Positions 1 through 8,257 of a DNA stretch of 12,167 nt are shown here, in pieces. Location of the stretch: NCBI GenBank assembly GCA_015680635.1, contig JAABOA010000565.1, positions 1 through 12,167 on the forward strand. The letters are read 5' to 3'. Each line of letters begins with the position of its first letter. Within the stretch, counting starts at the first letter, position 1. Origin of the DNA: Lunasporangiospora selenospora (lineage: Eukaryota > Mortierellomycota > Mortierellomycetes > Mortierellales > Mortierellaceae). The notes beneath the pieces are model-generated. The model was not told where the DNA came from. It made no database searches and saw only the letters and a list, made by a program, of their open reading frames with translations. The translations under genes and the position numbers were made by a program.

Positions 1-1841
1 GTCAAGGCCCTCAAGACCAAAGGGTCCCGTGGGATGGAGCTTTGTCGGGACGATGCCCTTTCCTCTTTGACCTCCGAACCAGCTACAGTCATGGCCTTCA
101 TGTCCAGGCTACTACTCACAACTGCAGGCTTTTCATTGGCTGGTGACTCTTGAGCCTTTTCTAGGTTGTCTGCGCGTATACCGTTTAGTGTTTCATCCTC
201 TTTGTTTTCGAACCCATTTTGTCGCTGTACAGTTGGCACCTGTGATGTTGTTCCTATGGGAGATTCGTGCAAAACGCTCAAAGTACTGCCACCGAGGTTA
301 CGTGGCCGTGCTGGCCACTGGAATGGAGCTGAAGGGTTACCAGGAGGGTCGTCAAGTCCAATCCTATGACTATCCGTTGCCAACATCATAAGCGGTAGTG
401 TTGATGTTGATGGAGACCTCATATGCCCAATAGACATTTTGAGCGTACTCCATTCATGTTCCGAATCGCTGCCACTTATAGGAGAGGTCGGTGCCGATTC
501 CTCTCCAATCTTCCTGTATCGTACCACTAGAGATCATCGATGCATCAAGAAACCACCCGAAAAGATGGATTTAAAAAGAAGGAGAAAAGAAAAGAAAAGA
601 AAAGAATGAAAGGACAAGAATGTCAGAACAGATACATCCCTCTCCCTCTTTCCTCTCTCTCCTTTCTTTTCGCCCTTGTTGACAAGGCAGCACAGATGTC
701 CGAGTCGACCGTAGGAAAATAAATTACCTTCCGTCAGATTGAGAAAGAGCTCCAAGGTCGTATTCTCGTCCGCACAGTCAACAGGCTTATATTTCCGTTG
801 GTTCATCTTGTTGGTGTTGGCTCCAAGGTCCAGTAATCGTTTTGTCAGATCTGCCATGCCCAAGAAACTAGCTAAATGAAGAGTAGTGTTGCCCTCGCCC
901 CAGACCTTGCCCATGAACTCGTAAAGGACTTTTTTCGATTCCAATTCCTCTGACGCCTTGGCAACAAAGTTGAGCAAGTCCAGCGCAATCTCCTCGTTGA
1001 TCAGGAAGCACGCAATTTGAATCAGGTTCAAGTGGTCGACTTTGGGACCAAGCAACTCCTTTGCATCCAGTAACACATCAGGGTCATGGCGATAATGATT
1101 GTCTCCGTTGGGATAGGTCCACATCACGAGTGTCTGGATGACGATCGCAAAGTCGAACGCGTGTAGGATACGGTCCAACTCTTCTCGGTCCTCCTGTTCA
1201 ATAGCATCCAGTATTTGTTTCCACATTGGTGCACATCTGGGTGACCCAGGATCTCCAGGTGAGTCAATGTGGGAAAGTGCGCTGACAAACGAGTCGTTCG
1301 AGCCGATAGAGCTCATGGATAATGCTCCAGCGAGATACGCTGACTGATCCAATGTCATTGTTGACGATACTGAGACCGAACTCGGAAGGTATCCTGAGGA
1401 GAGGATTTTTGGTAGCGTTGGGGCCGAGGTCATTGTTGGAGAGGTGAGCTGAACAGAGAGCTGTGGCGCGGACTGTTGTCGTGCCGCAGACGCCCCTGAT
1501 GAGTCCCTGGTGGCTGGCTGTGGTACTGATGCTAGAGCTGGTGGACGAGATGACGATGGAGGTGAAGACGAAGGTGAAGGTGAAGGTGAAGGCGAGGGTG
1601 TACGCCTGTCGAGCCCTTTGAAGGGGATGGACGGATATTGTCGATACTCCTCTGCAAATGTTTGTGGGATGACCAAGGGTTGGTAGCGTATCAGGGATGA
1701 TGACGGTCTTGAGATGGTAGACCAGGATGCAGCCTGCAGGAACTGTTGCGAGAGCTTCTGCACCTTGCCTGCGTTCGGAGTCTCCTGTAGGGAGTTTTTT
1801 GGCGGGGTCTTTGATGGCCTGGAGGACATGGCTTCCGGCAT
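1..1841 (-). CDS. Ankyrin-repeat protein of unknown function, C-terminal end off window
   Basis: Two exons are visible: complement 728..1841 and complement 1..526, the second continuing past the left edge. The donor (GAAG|GTAATT) and acceptor (CTCTAG|TGG) enclose a 201-nt pyrimidine-rich intron; the phase-1 join gives an uninterrupted frame of about 546 residues to base 1. The start ATG at 1841 is preceded by an in-frame stop. Residues 1-200 are Ser/Pro/Thr-rich and look disordered, with an SPSPSPSP run. Residues about 204-316 are mostly helical. Residues about 317-355 form a recognisable ankyrin unit (GNTTLHLASFLGMADLTKRL, then LLDLGANTNK), and the segment before it may be degenerate ankyrin helices. 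Exon 2 is again Ser/Pro-rich with several SP and RxxS sites, so phosphoregulation is plausible but not shown. I do not recognise an orthologue. Ankyrin units normally mediate protein binding; the partner is unknown. It is divergent from MIX17 across a 1.1-kb promoter region. Confidence 0.8.
527..727 (-). other. Intron of the ankyrin gene
   Basis: This 201-nt intron has donor GTAATT and acceptor CTCTAG on the minus strand. On the plus strand its body is a mixture of purine-rich (545-618) and pyrimidine-rich (640-670) blocks. Reading through the donor without splicing enters a low-complexity Lys/Glu/Arg and Phe/Leu-rich peptide and then stops. Splicing restores a long open frame to the window edge, which is the main support. 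Confidence 0.75.
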
Positions 1842-1889
1842 TGGACGGTGGAGGTGATTCAGTATGCTTCCCTGTGTTTATAGAGAGAG

Positions 1890-1895
<6 letters not shown>

Positions 1896-1920
<25 letters not shown>

Positions 1921-1921
1921 A
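1896..1921. repeat. (AG)n microsatellite
   Basis: A pure AG dinucleotide run of about 26 nt, preceded by a shorter GAGAGA run from 1882 and followed by an AAAAG-rich stretch. It lies just 5' of the ankyrin start codon, so it would be CT-rich leader or promoter on that gene's coding strand. Confidence 0.9.
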
Positions 1922-2170
1922 AAGAAAAGATAGACAAGGAAGCCCGCCTGTCTGCTGTTGTAATGAGATGATAGAGAAGAACAAAGGTCCCGTGAAGATA
2001 AAGGTCAGGCAAGTGTCCGTGTCCCCGATAACTGAGAGAAAGAATGAAAAGCTGTTGTTGTTGTCAGGGAATGACAAAATGGAGGGAAACAGGTGGTGGA
2101 TGGGAATGGGACAAATGAGAGAGGAGAGGAGAGAGAGAAAGAGAGAGAGAGAGTGAGTGAGTGAAATGAC

Positions 2171-2189
2171 CAACAACAACAACAACAAC
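2171..2189. repeat. (CAA)6 microsatellite
   Basis: Six CAA units plus a trailing C, following a GTGA tetranucleotide repeat at about 2153-2164. It lies near the point where the plus strand switches from purine-rich to pyrimidine-rich. No coding role is evident. Confidence 0.9.
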
Positions 2190-2331
2190 CACATTCTAAG
2201 CGAAATGGACAAGCGTGCACTCACTCGCTCACTCTCCCCCAACTTTCCCTTTCCGTGTGATAGTTCTCAGGGGTGATTTGGGTGAGTGACCACCGGCGAA
2301 ATCCTTTCTCTCTCTCTCTCTCTTCCTCTTT

Positions 2332-2333
<2 letters not shown>

Positions 2334-2370
<37 letters not shown>
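2334..2370. repeat. (CT)18 microsatellite
   Basis: An uninterrupted CT run of 37 nt, the longest simple repeat in the window, with a shorter CT tract just upstream (2307-2323). It ends in CGCAG, which superficially resembles a splice acceptor, but no upstream coding exon supports that use. Long mirror-symmetric polypurine/polypyrimidine tracts of this kind can form triplex DNA and usually vary in length between strains. Confidence 0.95.
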
Positions 2371-2373
<3 letters not shown>

Positions 2374-2753
2374 GCGACTCACGAGCATGCAGGACAACGC
2401 CCACAAACACACCCCAAGGAGCACACCAACGGGCAGCCATTTTCTATTTACTCCTCTTTTCCTCGTGCCCGCACTGTCCACTGCATTGTTCATCGTAGTG
2501 ACCAATCCCAATGAAAGGCCAGACGGGGATGTCCTGCAGGTCATGAGAGAATGAAGAGGGTACGACCCCGTGGGTCCCGAGACTTGGCTCTTGTCGCGTC
2601 ATTGGTGAGGTGACGACAGTGCTCTACTGCTGCTGCCGCGAGTACAGTTCACCGTTTGGTGGCGAAACGGATGCCCGATGTCTGTCAAAAAATAGGAAAT
2701 GCAAACTTGGAAAAAAAGGTTAAGAGAAGGCACGAGAAACTCGAGTCTGCGAG

Positions 2754-2785
2754 AGAGTGACAGAGTGACAGAGTGACAGAGTGAC
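2754..2785. repeat. Four tandem copies of an 8-bp unit
   Basis: The octamer AGAGTGAC repeats four times head to tail without mismatch, followed by a partial AGA. It sits 75-105 bp upstream of the TATA-like element of MIX17, so it could be a repeated regulatory site or only a short minisatellite. Confidence 0.9.
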
Positions 2786-2859
2786 AGACCCATCCAGGTA
2801 CAGGCAGAGAGGAACACAGTCCTTCTCTCCCTCTTCCTCTTCGCTGCGCCACGGATTCG

Positions 2860-2867
2860 TATTTAAA
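2860..2867 (+). promoter_or_regulatory. TATA-like element of MIX17
   Basis: The sequence TATTTAAA begins 81 bp upstream of the MIX17 start codon. The spacing nearly equals that of the TATAAA upstream of the seryl-tRNA synthetase start in this window (83 bp). A CT-rich block lies just upstream (2818-2842), and CACTCACTCACA leads into the start codon. No transcription start was measured. Confidence 0.55.
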
Positions 2868-2940
2868 GGATCCGCCGGACGAATCGTTTAATCTCCATTC
2901 CAATCAATCTTCCTCACTCACACTCACTCACATAATCATC

Positions 2941-3583
2941 ATGCCTCGCCAACGCACCCGTGCCGCCCCTGCCCAGCAGACCCGCCAGGCCTCGACCATG
3001 CCTGTTCGCCAGGCTCCTCCTCCTCCTCCCCGCCAGATGACCGCCCCTCCCCCACAGCCTGCTGCCATGGCCCCTGCTGCCCCTCAGCAGCCCGGAATGT
3101 TTGCCCAGATGGCCACCACCGCTGCTGGTGTTGCCGTCGGCTCCGCTGTCGGCCACACGCTCGGTGCCGGAATCACTGTAAGTGTTCGAATTGCCATTTC
3201 TTTTCCTTGTTTTTTATTTCGTCGGCATTGTTCCCTCGGATCCAACATCCCCAATCTTTTTTTTATTTTATTATTTTATTATTATGCTTTTGTTTATGAT
3301 TGATCATTCTTGTTGACACCACTTGTATTTTTTCTCTTTCTCTCTCTAGTCCATGTTCAGCGGTTCCTCGTCCGAGCCCGCTCCTCAGCAGCCCCAGCAG
3401 GCAGCACCTCAGTACCAGCAGCCCATGTACAACGCAGCCGTCCCCAACACCACTGCTGCCTCGTGCGAGGCCCACACCAAGGCCTTCACCAACTGCCTTG
3501 AGACCAACAACAACGATATCAACGTCTGCCAGTGGTATCTCGAGCAGCTCAAGGCCTGCCAGACCATGTCTGCCCAGTACTAA
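2941..3583 (+). CDS. MIX17: Mix17/CHCHD2-type twin CX9C mitochondrial protein
   Basis: Two exons, 2941..3177 and 3350..3583, joined in phase 0 across a 172-nt intron (GTAAGT...CTCTCTAG), encode 156 residues. Residues 1-50 are Arg-, Pro- and Gln-rich and begin [10 protein letters not shown], acting like a mitochondrial targeting region. Residues 53-79 form a small Gly/Ala-rich hydrophobic helix ([20 protein letters not shown]). A Gln/Pro linker follows, then a C-terminal CHCH domain with cysteines at 118, 128, 139 and 149 in exact twin CX9C spacing. In this family such pairs are oxidised by Mia40/Erv1, trapping the protein in the intermembrane space. Yeast Mix17 and human CHCHD2/CHCHD10 are the known relatives, linked to respiration and, in animals, to cytochrome oxidase activity and MICOS. 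Codon use is strongly C-ending, suggesting high expression. Length and domain order are typical of the family. Confidence 0.95.
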
Positions 3584-4160
3584 ACGATTGGGATCTCGCC
3601 TTTATCTCTCGATCACCAATAAATAATCTTTCGGCATTTTTTTTTCTTTTCCTTCTTTCTTTCTCGAACTCTCCATTCAACGCGATACACCCCTGATCCT
3701 ACAATAGACCAGACCCCTCTGTAATAAAGCCCATAAATGGGAAAAGAAAAAGAAAAAAAAAGATATAGAAGTTGTATGCATAGAGTGAATTCTGAATCAT
3801 CGCTCTCTAACCCAGAGTAGTCTGGGGATAAAAAAAGGGAGAACAATTGTCCTCTGCTTGTGGAAGTGGAACAGGAACAGTATCTCGGACAAAGGATCAA
3901 AAAATGAGGGGGAAAAAAAATTTCCATTTATATTTTTTTGTAGCCATCCGAACCTTCTTCTCGGCCTCTGTGGGCCATTCTTCCATCCTCCGTTTGCTCT
4001 GTGGGTGGGGAGGCTGCGTTACGTGGCCCTTTGTCCTTCTGGTGAGTTCTGCTTGGTCCGAGGTCTCTTGGATCGGCACGTAAATCATCTCTGATATCTT
4101 CTTCCCTTTCCCCCTTGTCTTTCGTCATCCTCCCTACCACTCATCCATTCATTCACTTTC
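3584..4160. other. Tail-to-tail spacer between MIX17 and NUP84
   Basis: These 577 bp hold the 3' ends of two converging genes. The MIX17 poly(A) signal AATAAA is at 3618. A second AATAAA at 3723 and A/T-rich tracts (3736-3760, 3830-3840, 3898-3940) follow. On the minus strand a TATAAA-like hexamer near 3926-3931 is a weak candidate signal for NUP84. Open frames of 60-80 codons exist in several frames but show no recognisable domain or codon bias. I see no RNA gene. Confidence 0.6.
3618..3623 (+). terminator. Poly(A) signal of MIX17
   Basis: A canonical AATAAA lies 35 nt after the MIX17 stop codon and is followed within 20 nt by a T-rich tract (3639-3660), the usual arrangement for fungal cleavage and polyadenylation. 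Confidence 0.65.
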
Positions 4161-7100
4161 CTAGAACGCAAACGGCGGTCGGTGTTCCTTGATCAGCTCC
4201 ATCGATGAGAGTCTGACTAGAGCCAAAAACTCTTGCAGCCGTTGGTTCTCCTGCATTTCCTTGTACAGCGGCACAGCTCCAGACTCGCTGGCTACCATGT
4301 TGGCCATTTCGACAGACTTTTCGAGGTACTCGGGTGTGACCACGCGCGACTCAAAGTAGACATTGTGCAAGTTCATGACCAGCTCTGATACATACACCTG
4401 TCGAAGCTGTCGCATTTCCTCGTCCCTAACACCATCTAATTCATGCAATGCAATAAAAAGAAAAAAGAAAAAAGAAAAAAAGAAACCCATCGACCACCGG
4501 GCAAATATTAAACTCTCTGCTCTCCAAGTTTACCAAACCATCCGCAGCAGCACAAGGCTTTATCCAGCTTTACCTTCAAGACTATTGCAGTCAGAGAGCC
4601 ACCTTGATCGAAGCAACGACTCAATCTCGCGAATTGCCTGTTGGGCCTTGTCCTAGAGTTTACACCACAACAACAGGAGCAAACAAATAATATGTTTTAG
4701 CAAATGTTGGGGGAAAAAATTTACGTTTCACTACTACCCTCTCTTCCCCTGTCGGCATAATCTCTTACCCTCAACTTCATTTCCCACGTCAAGACGTGAG
4801 ACCGTAATGACTCGTCGTCCAAAGGTTTGTGCACAAGAATTTCCTGCCATTCTTCATAGCTCAACCGCGCAGAGAGCAAGTCGCGGTAGTGATAGTACTC
4901 CTGTGTGATGGCGAGCGACATCGACAATCTGTCTTGAGGCAATGCCTGGGTAATGTCTGAGGGAAGAGAATTGGACACTGCATAGGCCACGTTCATCTGG
5001 CCCGTTGCTATAGACACGGTCGAGGGAGCAAGAAAAGAGCTCAATGTTAAAAACATTACTATCGTAAGGACCAATAAAATGATCTATCCAGGAAGGGGGA
5101 GGGGGGTATAACTCACCTAGGTACCGCCGGATCAAATGGTTGCTGCTGACAAGACATTCCTCGTAATGATCCGTATCAAATGTGAGCCACTCTAATGCTG
5201 AAATATAGCCCTGGGCTTCTGTCGGCACTGGGGTCGCCAGGCTTTTTCCGAGGTTGATCTTGAGTTCTTGTGCGTCTCCCTAGAAAAATAATAAAGCTCA
5301 TCTTTAGTTTTTTTTATCCAAAAGGATGGGGGTTCAACTCTCAAGTCCGAGAATAAGGCTTACAGAGGCTCTTGAATCCTGTGCCAGCAATTCGTCCACA
5401 GTTGCAATCAATACACGGCGTAAATCGAGACCATATCTCCGGAGTGTGTTTACATGCTCCAGACGCTCCCTCCGTGGTCCTCGGATAACTATAAAGTAGT
5501 AAGATAGTAGTACATGAGTCTGTTGTACTGTTTTTGTTGAAGTTCTCGATGTATAGCTCCTATAATCACTTACGCCTCAAGTAAGAAGAACAGCACTCAA
5601 TTTGAAGGTGCATAGGCAGGAATGAGGCATAGAGCGGGGCAATATCGTACTAGCAAAAGAAAATGAAAAAAGGTGTTAAAGATCGCATCCAAACACTGAC
5701 GTGACATCCTCGAACACGAAAGAGGGAGGGAGGCCTACCATCTTTCGCGAGATCAAATAATCCACATAACTCTTGATAAAATAGTCGCCATCCTGTGGAG
5801 GAACATTCGAGTCGCTGGAGCGGAGGAAAATCACAAAGTGTGCCATGAACCGCAACATATGAGGTCGAAGCGGTAATCCATTTTCTCCAGATTCTCTGGC
5901 ACGTCTAGCCATTCGTGTGAGCTGCAAATCTGTCTGTCCAAGAATAATACTCCTCTGAATCTCCTTGAACATGTCATTGGAAACATTCCTGTCAATTGCA
6001 AAAAAACCACCTTATGTTAAAAACAATAAAGTTGCAAGTACCTTGACAGCGCATTGCCCTAATGATGATCGACCTTAGCATGCATACCTTAGCTCTGGGA
6101 TCTCGCTATTCGTAAGGTTCTCAAAGATATCCTTTGCGCTTGTAATCTTACAGCTTGGATGAGGCAGTGCAGAGCTTACACCTCCACGATGGAACTGAGA
6201 CAATCGCCCCTCGATCATGCTTTCTAACAAGGCATTGTACATGACCCAGGTATGGTCTTCCCATGTGGAGCATACAGAGAGTACCTAGGGAATGTGATGT
6301 AAAAAAGAGTCCATTAGTCTCAGCGTTCCAATTACACCAAGAATTGCATCACATAAACGAACGCCTAGTCTGTATGCTCGTTACCGATGTCACATCACCA
6401 GACAGTGCTCCATAAACAGCTCTCTCATACGGATCTGCTGTGGTGTCACTCGCCAGTGCATAACAGGTTCCCTTCCATAGGCCACGCGTCTTGTTGCCTG
6501 TTGTTCCATCATTTCTCTCATGCTGGGGGTCTCTGAAAAGAGCAGAGACCGAGTAAAGGTCTCCACCACTAATGCTGTCTGCTCTCCATGGTTCGCCTGC
6601 CTTGCGACAAGCATCCTTTGCCTTATCCAGCTGACCTCGTCGAATATATTCCCATACTGTCTTCAGCAGTTCGTGCTCTACATGTTGGTTATGCTCTGTT
6701 CCCTTTGTTCCATCACGAGTGGTTACATCGGGGTCAATGGATTTCGTCGATGACATCAATCCGAATGGCTTTTGTGTATATTGAATTGATCCTGTCTGCG
6801 GAGTAAAAACTGGAGCAATAATCTCTAGCCAAAGTTTGACAGCCTATAGAGAATGTGACAATAAATAAAGGATTGGACGTAAGTATGCCAGTGAGATAGG
6901 TCGAAATACTGATGATACTAAATGTGGTGATGGTGGCCACTTACTGCATGGCGTTTAAAGTTTGGATCCGTGGAAGCCAAATGTTCGATAAAATCCAGAT
7001 CAGACCACGCCTTGGAGTCAGGTCCCTTATCTTTAAAAGTGCTTGCCTTTCCCAGAGTGCTACACTCGATTATCCATAGAGCAGTTTGGTTAACAAAAAG

Positions 7101-8107
7101 ACCAGTTACGGCGGCATTGATGTAGTGGCGTGACAATCCATCTTTTTACCTCAACAGAACAGAAAGAAGTAGCCATGTATGGCCCTCGGCCTGCCACAGT
7201 TTGTATTCATCGACAGCGCCAAATGCCTGGTATCCTGCATCCGAATCTTTACGATGTTCAAACTGCTGGGCTCTATATTAATTGAAATGAGTGAAAATTG
7301 CCACTTTGTTAGCTTCAATGGTTGTATAGATCGATAAATCCAATGCTTGTCTTCCTTCTCCAGTTCCCGTGTTGCTGTTGTTGTAGCTAGCATGCGAACC
7401 TTGTAGAGCAGAGTGCGTCAAACTCTGGCAAGAGTGATCTAAAATCGATGTCGGTGACATTTTCGACACGTTGCCTCAGTAGCCTTTCCATAGCTCGAGC
7501 AAACTTTTGATACTCGATTCCAGTCTCGAATGATCCACGTAGTTCCTAAAGCAGGAGCACCCATGATTAGAAAAAAAAAAAAAAAAAAGGTCCTGTGAGC
7601 CTCTCTAAAGTTGTTTTTTTTTTAAAAAAAAAAGAAAAAGTAGGTCCATAATGAATCCTGCGAGCTGGGCTGAAGTTGTCCCGTACCTGTCCATCATTCT
7701 ACATAAAGGAGAGAGAAAGGGATGGCATTGTCAGCAATCGTGCCGTTGGAGCGGATAGAAACAAAAAAGGGTTTTAACTACCAAGTCTTCCTACCGACGA
7801 GAACGATGTCGCTCCGAGTCCATCTGTAGCAGCATCTTTGGACAAAAGTGAGGCTGTTGAATTTGATTAGAATCCATGAGGAGATTGTCCATAAACATTG
7901 GTTGGTCCATAATTCCTGAGATACCTTTTGAAAACGGGCTAATGTTTAGAAAAAAAAATAGTACAGCCAGTTCTGATTTAGTACTCTAGAGTGGCATAAG
8001 GTTGGATCGAATGAGTCGTCTCTGCGCCAATGCTCCATGAATGTCGATTCTTACAAGCTGGTCTGGGTAGCTCCAGTAGACTGACCAAACTCCATTAATG
8101 AGGTCAT
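4161..8107 (-). CDS. NUP84: Nucleoporin Nup84/Nup107, Y-complex scaffold, 16 exons
   Basis: Complement join(4161..4435, 4574..4652, 4769..5007, 5117..5279, 5364..5488, 5574..5649, 5739..5988, 6088..6284, 6385..6843, 6945..7059, 7150..7272, 7400..7545, 7687..7698, 7795..7853, 7925..7938, 8055..8107) totals 2385 nt, 794 residues, with consistent phases. Family landmarks are clear: VWEYIRRGQLDKAK then GEPWRADSISGG (237-268), YERAVYGALSGD (313-324), VLSVCSTWEDHTW (328-340), FKEIQRSIILGQ, DYLISRKMYDIAPLYASFLP, and a C-terminal helix set with EYLEKSVEMANMVASE. This protein is an alpha-solenoid member of the Nup84/Nup107-160 complex that coats the nuclear pore membrane and supports mRNA export. Length lies between yeast Nup84 and human Nup107. 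Introns are 70-141 nt. The 7399 donor (GTTCGC) is poor, yet skipping it meets a stop at once. The N-terminal 46 residues rest on splice logic only. It shares a 150-bp promoter region with COX18. Confidence 0.92.
7571..7633. repeat. A18 tract and T10A10 palindrome inside a NUP84 intron
   Basis: A run of 18 A at 7571-7588 and a perfect T10A10 palindrome at 7614-7633 lie within the 141-nt intron 7546..7686. Read on the minus strand, the A18 becomes a T18 polypyrimidine tract followed by a CTAATCA branch-like site and CTTTAG, so it may simply strengthen the acceptor. Homopolymers this long are also prone to sequencing error. Confidence 0.85.
7687..7698 (-). other. 12-nt microexon of NUP84
   Basis: On the minus strand a strong polypyrimidine tract and acceptor (CTCTCTCCTTTATGTAG) precede AATGATGGACAG, then the donor GTACGG. 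The exon adds four residues (NDGQ, 43-46) in phase 0 and joins two phase-0 neighbours. Skipping it would also keep the frame, so it could be alternatively used. Confidence 0.6.
7925..7938 (-). other. 14-nt microexon of NUP84
   Basis: On the minus strand a T9 tract, a CTAAAC branch-like site and ACATTAG precede 14 nt, then GTATCT. The upstream exon ends in phase 2 and the downstream exon begins with two bases of a codon, so this exon (1 nt, four codons, 1 nt) bridges them exactly and encodes the residues around PFSK. Skipping it would shift the frame. Confidence 0.6.
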
Positions 8108-8257
8108 GCTTGTTCCATGCAACTTGTAAAGACGCGACAAGAAACGATGAGAAGAGAGGGCCAGCTCTTATTTGCAAAATCGCACATGTGACTTGCAAAG
8201 CCGGATCAACAAAAAACGGTCTGGAATGCAAGAACGGAAAGAAAAGACCCATTGAAC
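8108..8257. promoter_or_regulatory. Divergent NUP84/COX18 promoter
   Basis: Only 150 bp separate the two start codons. There is no TATA box. The centre holds the perfect palindrome CACATGTG (8183-8190), an E-box-like site, flanked on each side by TTGCAAA (8172-8178 and 8193-8199). Both genes probably use this short region, possibly with starts inside each other's leader. Confidence 0.65.

Larger units (their letters stand above)
1842..2940. promoter_or_regulatory. Divergent intergenic region rich in GA/CT microsatellites
   Basis: This 1.1-kb stretch separates the start codons of the ankyrin gene (minus) and MIX17 (plus). I find no convincing coding sequence: the open frames here are Glu-Arg, Ser-Leu or Arg-Glu repeats made by the microsatellites. 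The left half is purine-rich on the plus strand (GA tracts at 1882-1930 and 2117-2155) and the right half is pyrimidine-rich (CT tracts at 2307-2323 and 2334-2370, CT-rich 2818-2842). Each flanking gene therefore has CT-rich sequence on its own coding strand upstream of its start, a common feature of fungal promoters and leaders. A TATA-like element sits at 2860. Untranslated first exons or 5'-UTR introns cannot be excluded from sequence alone. Confidence 0.7.

Noticed and set aside
1568-1600. GGTGAA hexamer repeat as a possible non-coding repeat element
   Set aside because: It is in frame within the ankyrin exon and encodes a Ser-Pro run, so coding low complexity explains it.
2334-2374. (CT)18 followed by GCAG as a 3' splice site
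   Set aside because: It resembles an acceptor by composition only; no upstream exon or open frame needs it, and MIX17 has its own TATA-like element downstream.
2221-2544. Minus-strand open frame of 107 codons with a hydrophobic stretch and an (Glu-Arg)n run
   Set aside because: The Glu-Arg run is a direct translation of the CT microsatellite, there is no domain, and no splice link to the ankyrin gene could be shown.
3847-4140. Several 60-80-codon open frames between MIX17 and NUP84
   Set aside because: They occur on both strands in overlapping frames, have no domain or codon bias, and fall in an A/T-rich 3' spacer.
5328-5345. GGTTCAACTC resembling a tRNA gene B box
   Set aside because: It lies in an 84-nt NUP84 intron with no matching A box and no cloverleaf arms that I can pair.
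7986-8252. Minus-strand frame of 88 codons over NUP84 exon 1
   Set aside because: It reads NUP84 exon 1 in a different frame; the chosen ATG at 8107 is the one whose splice phases connect to the family-conserved body.
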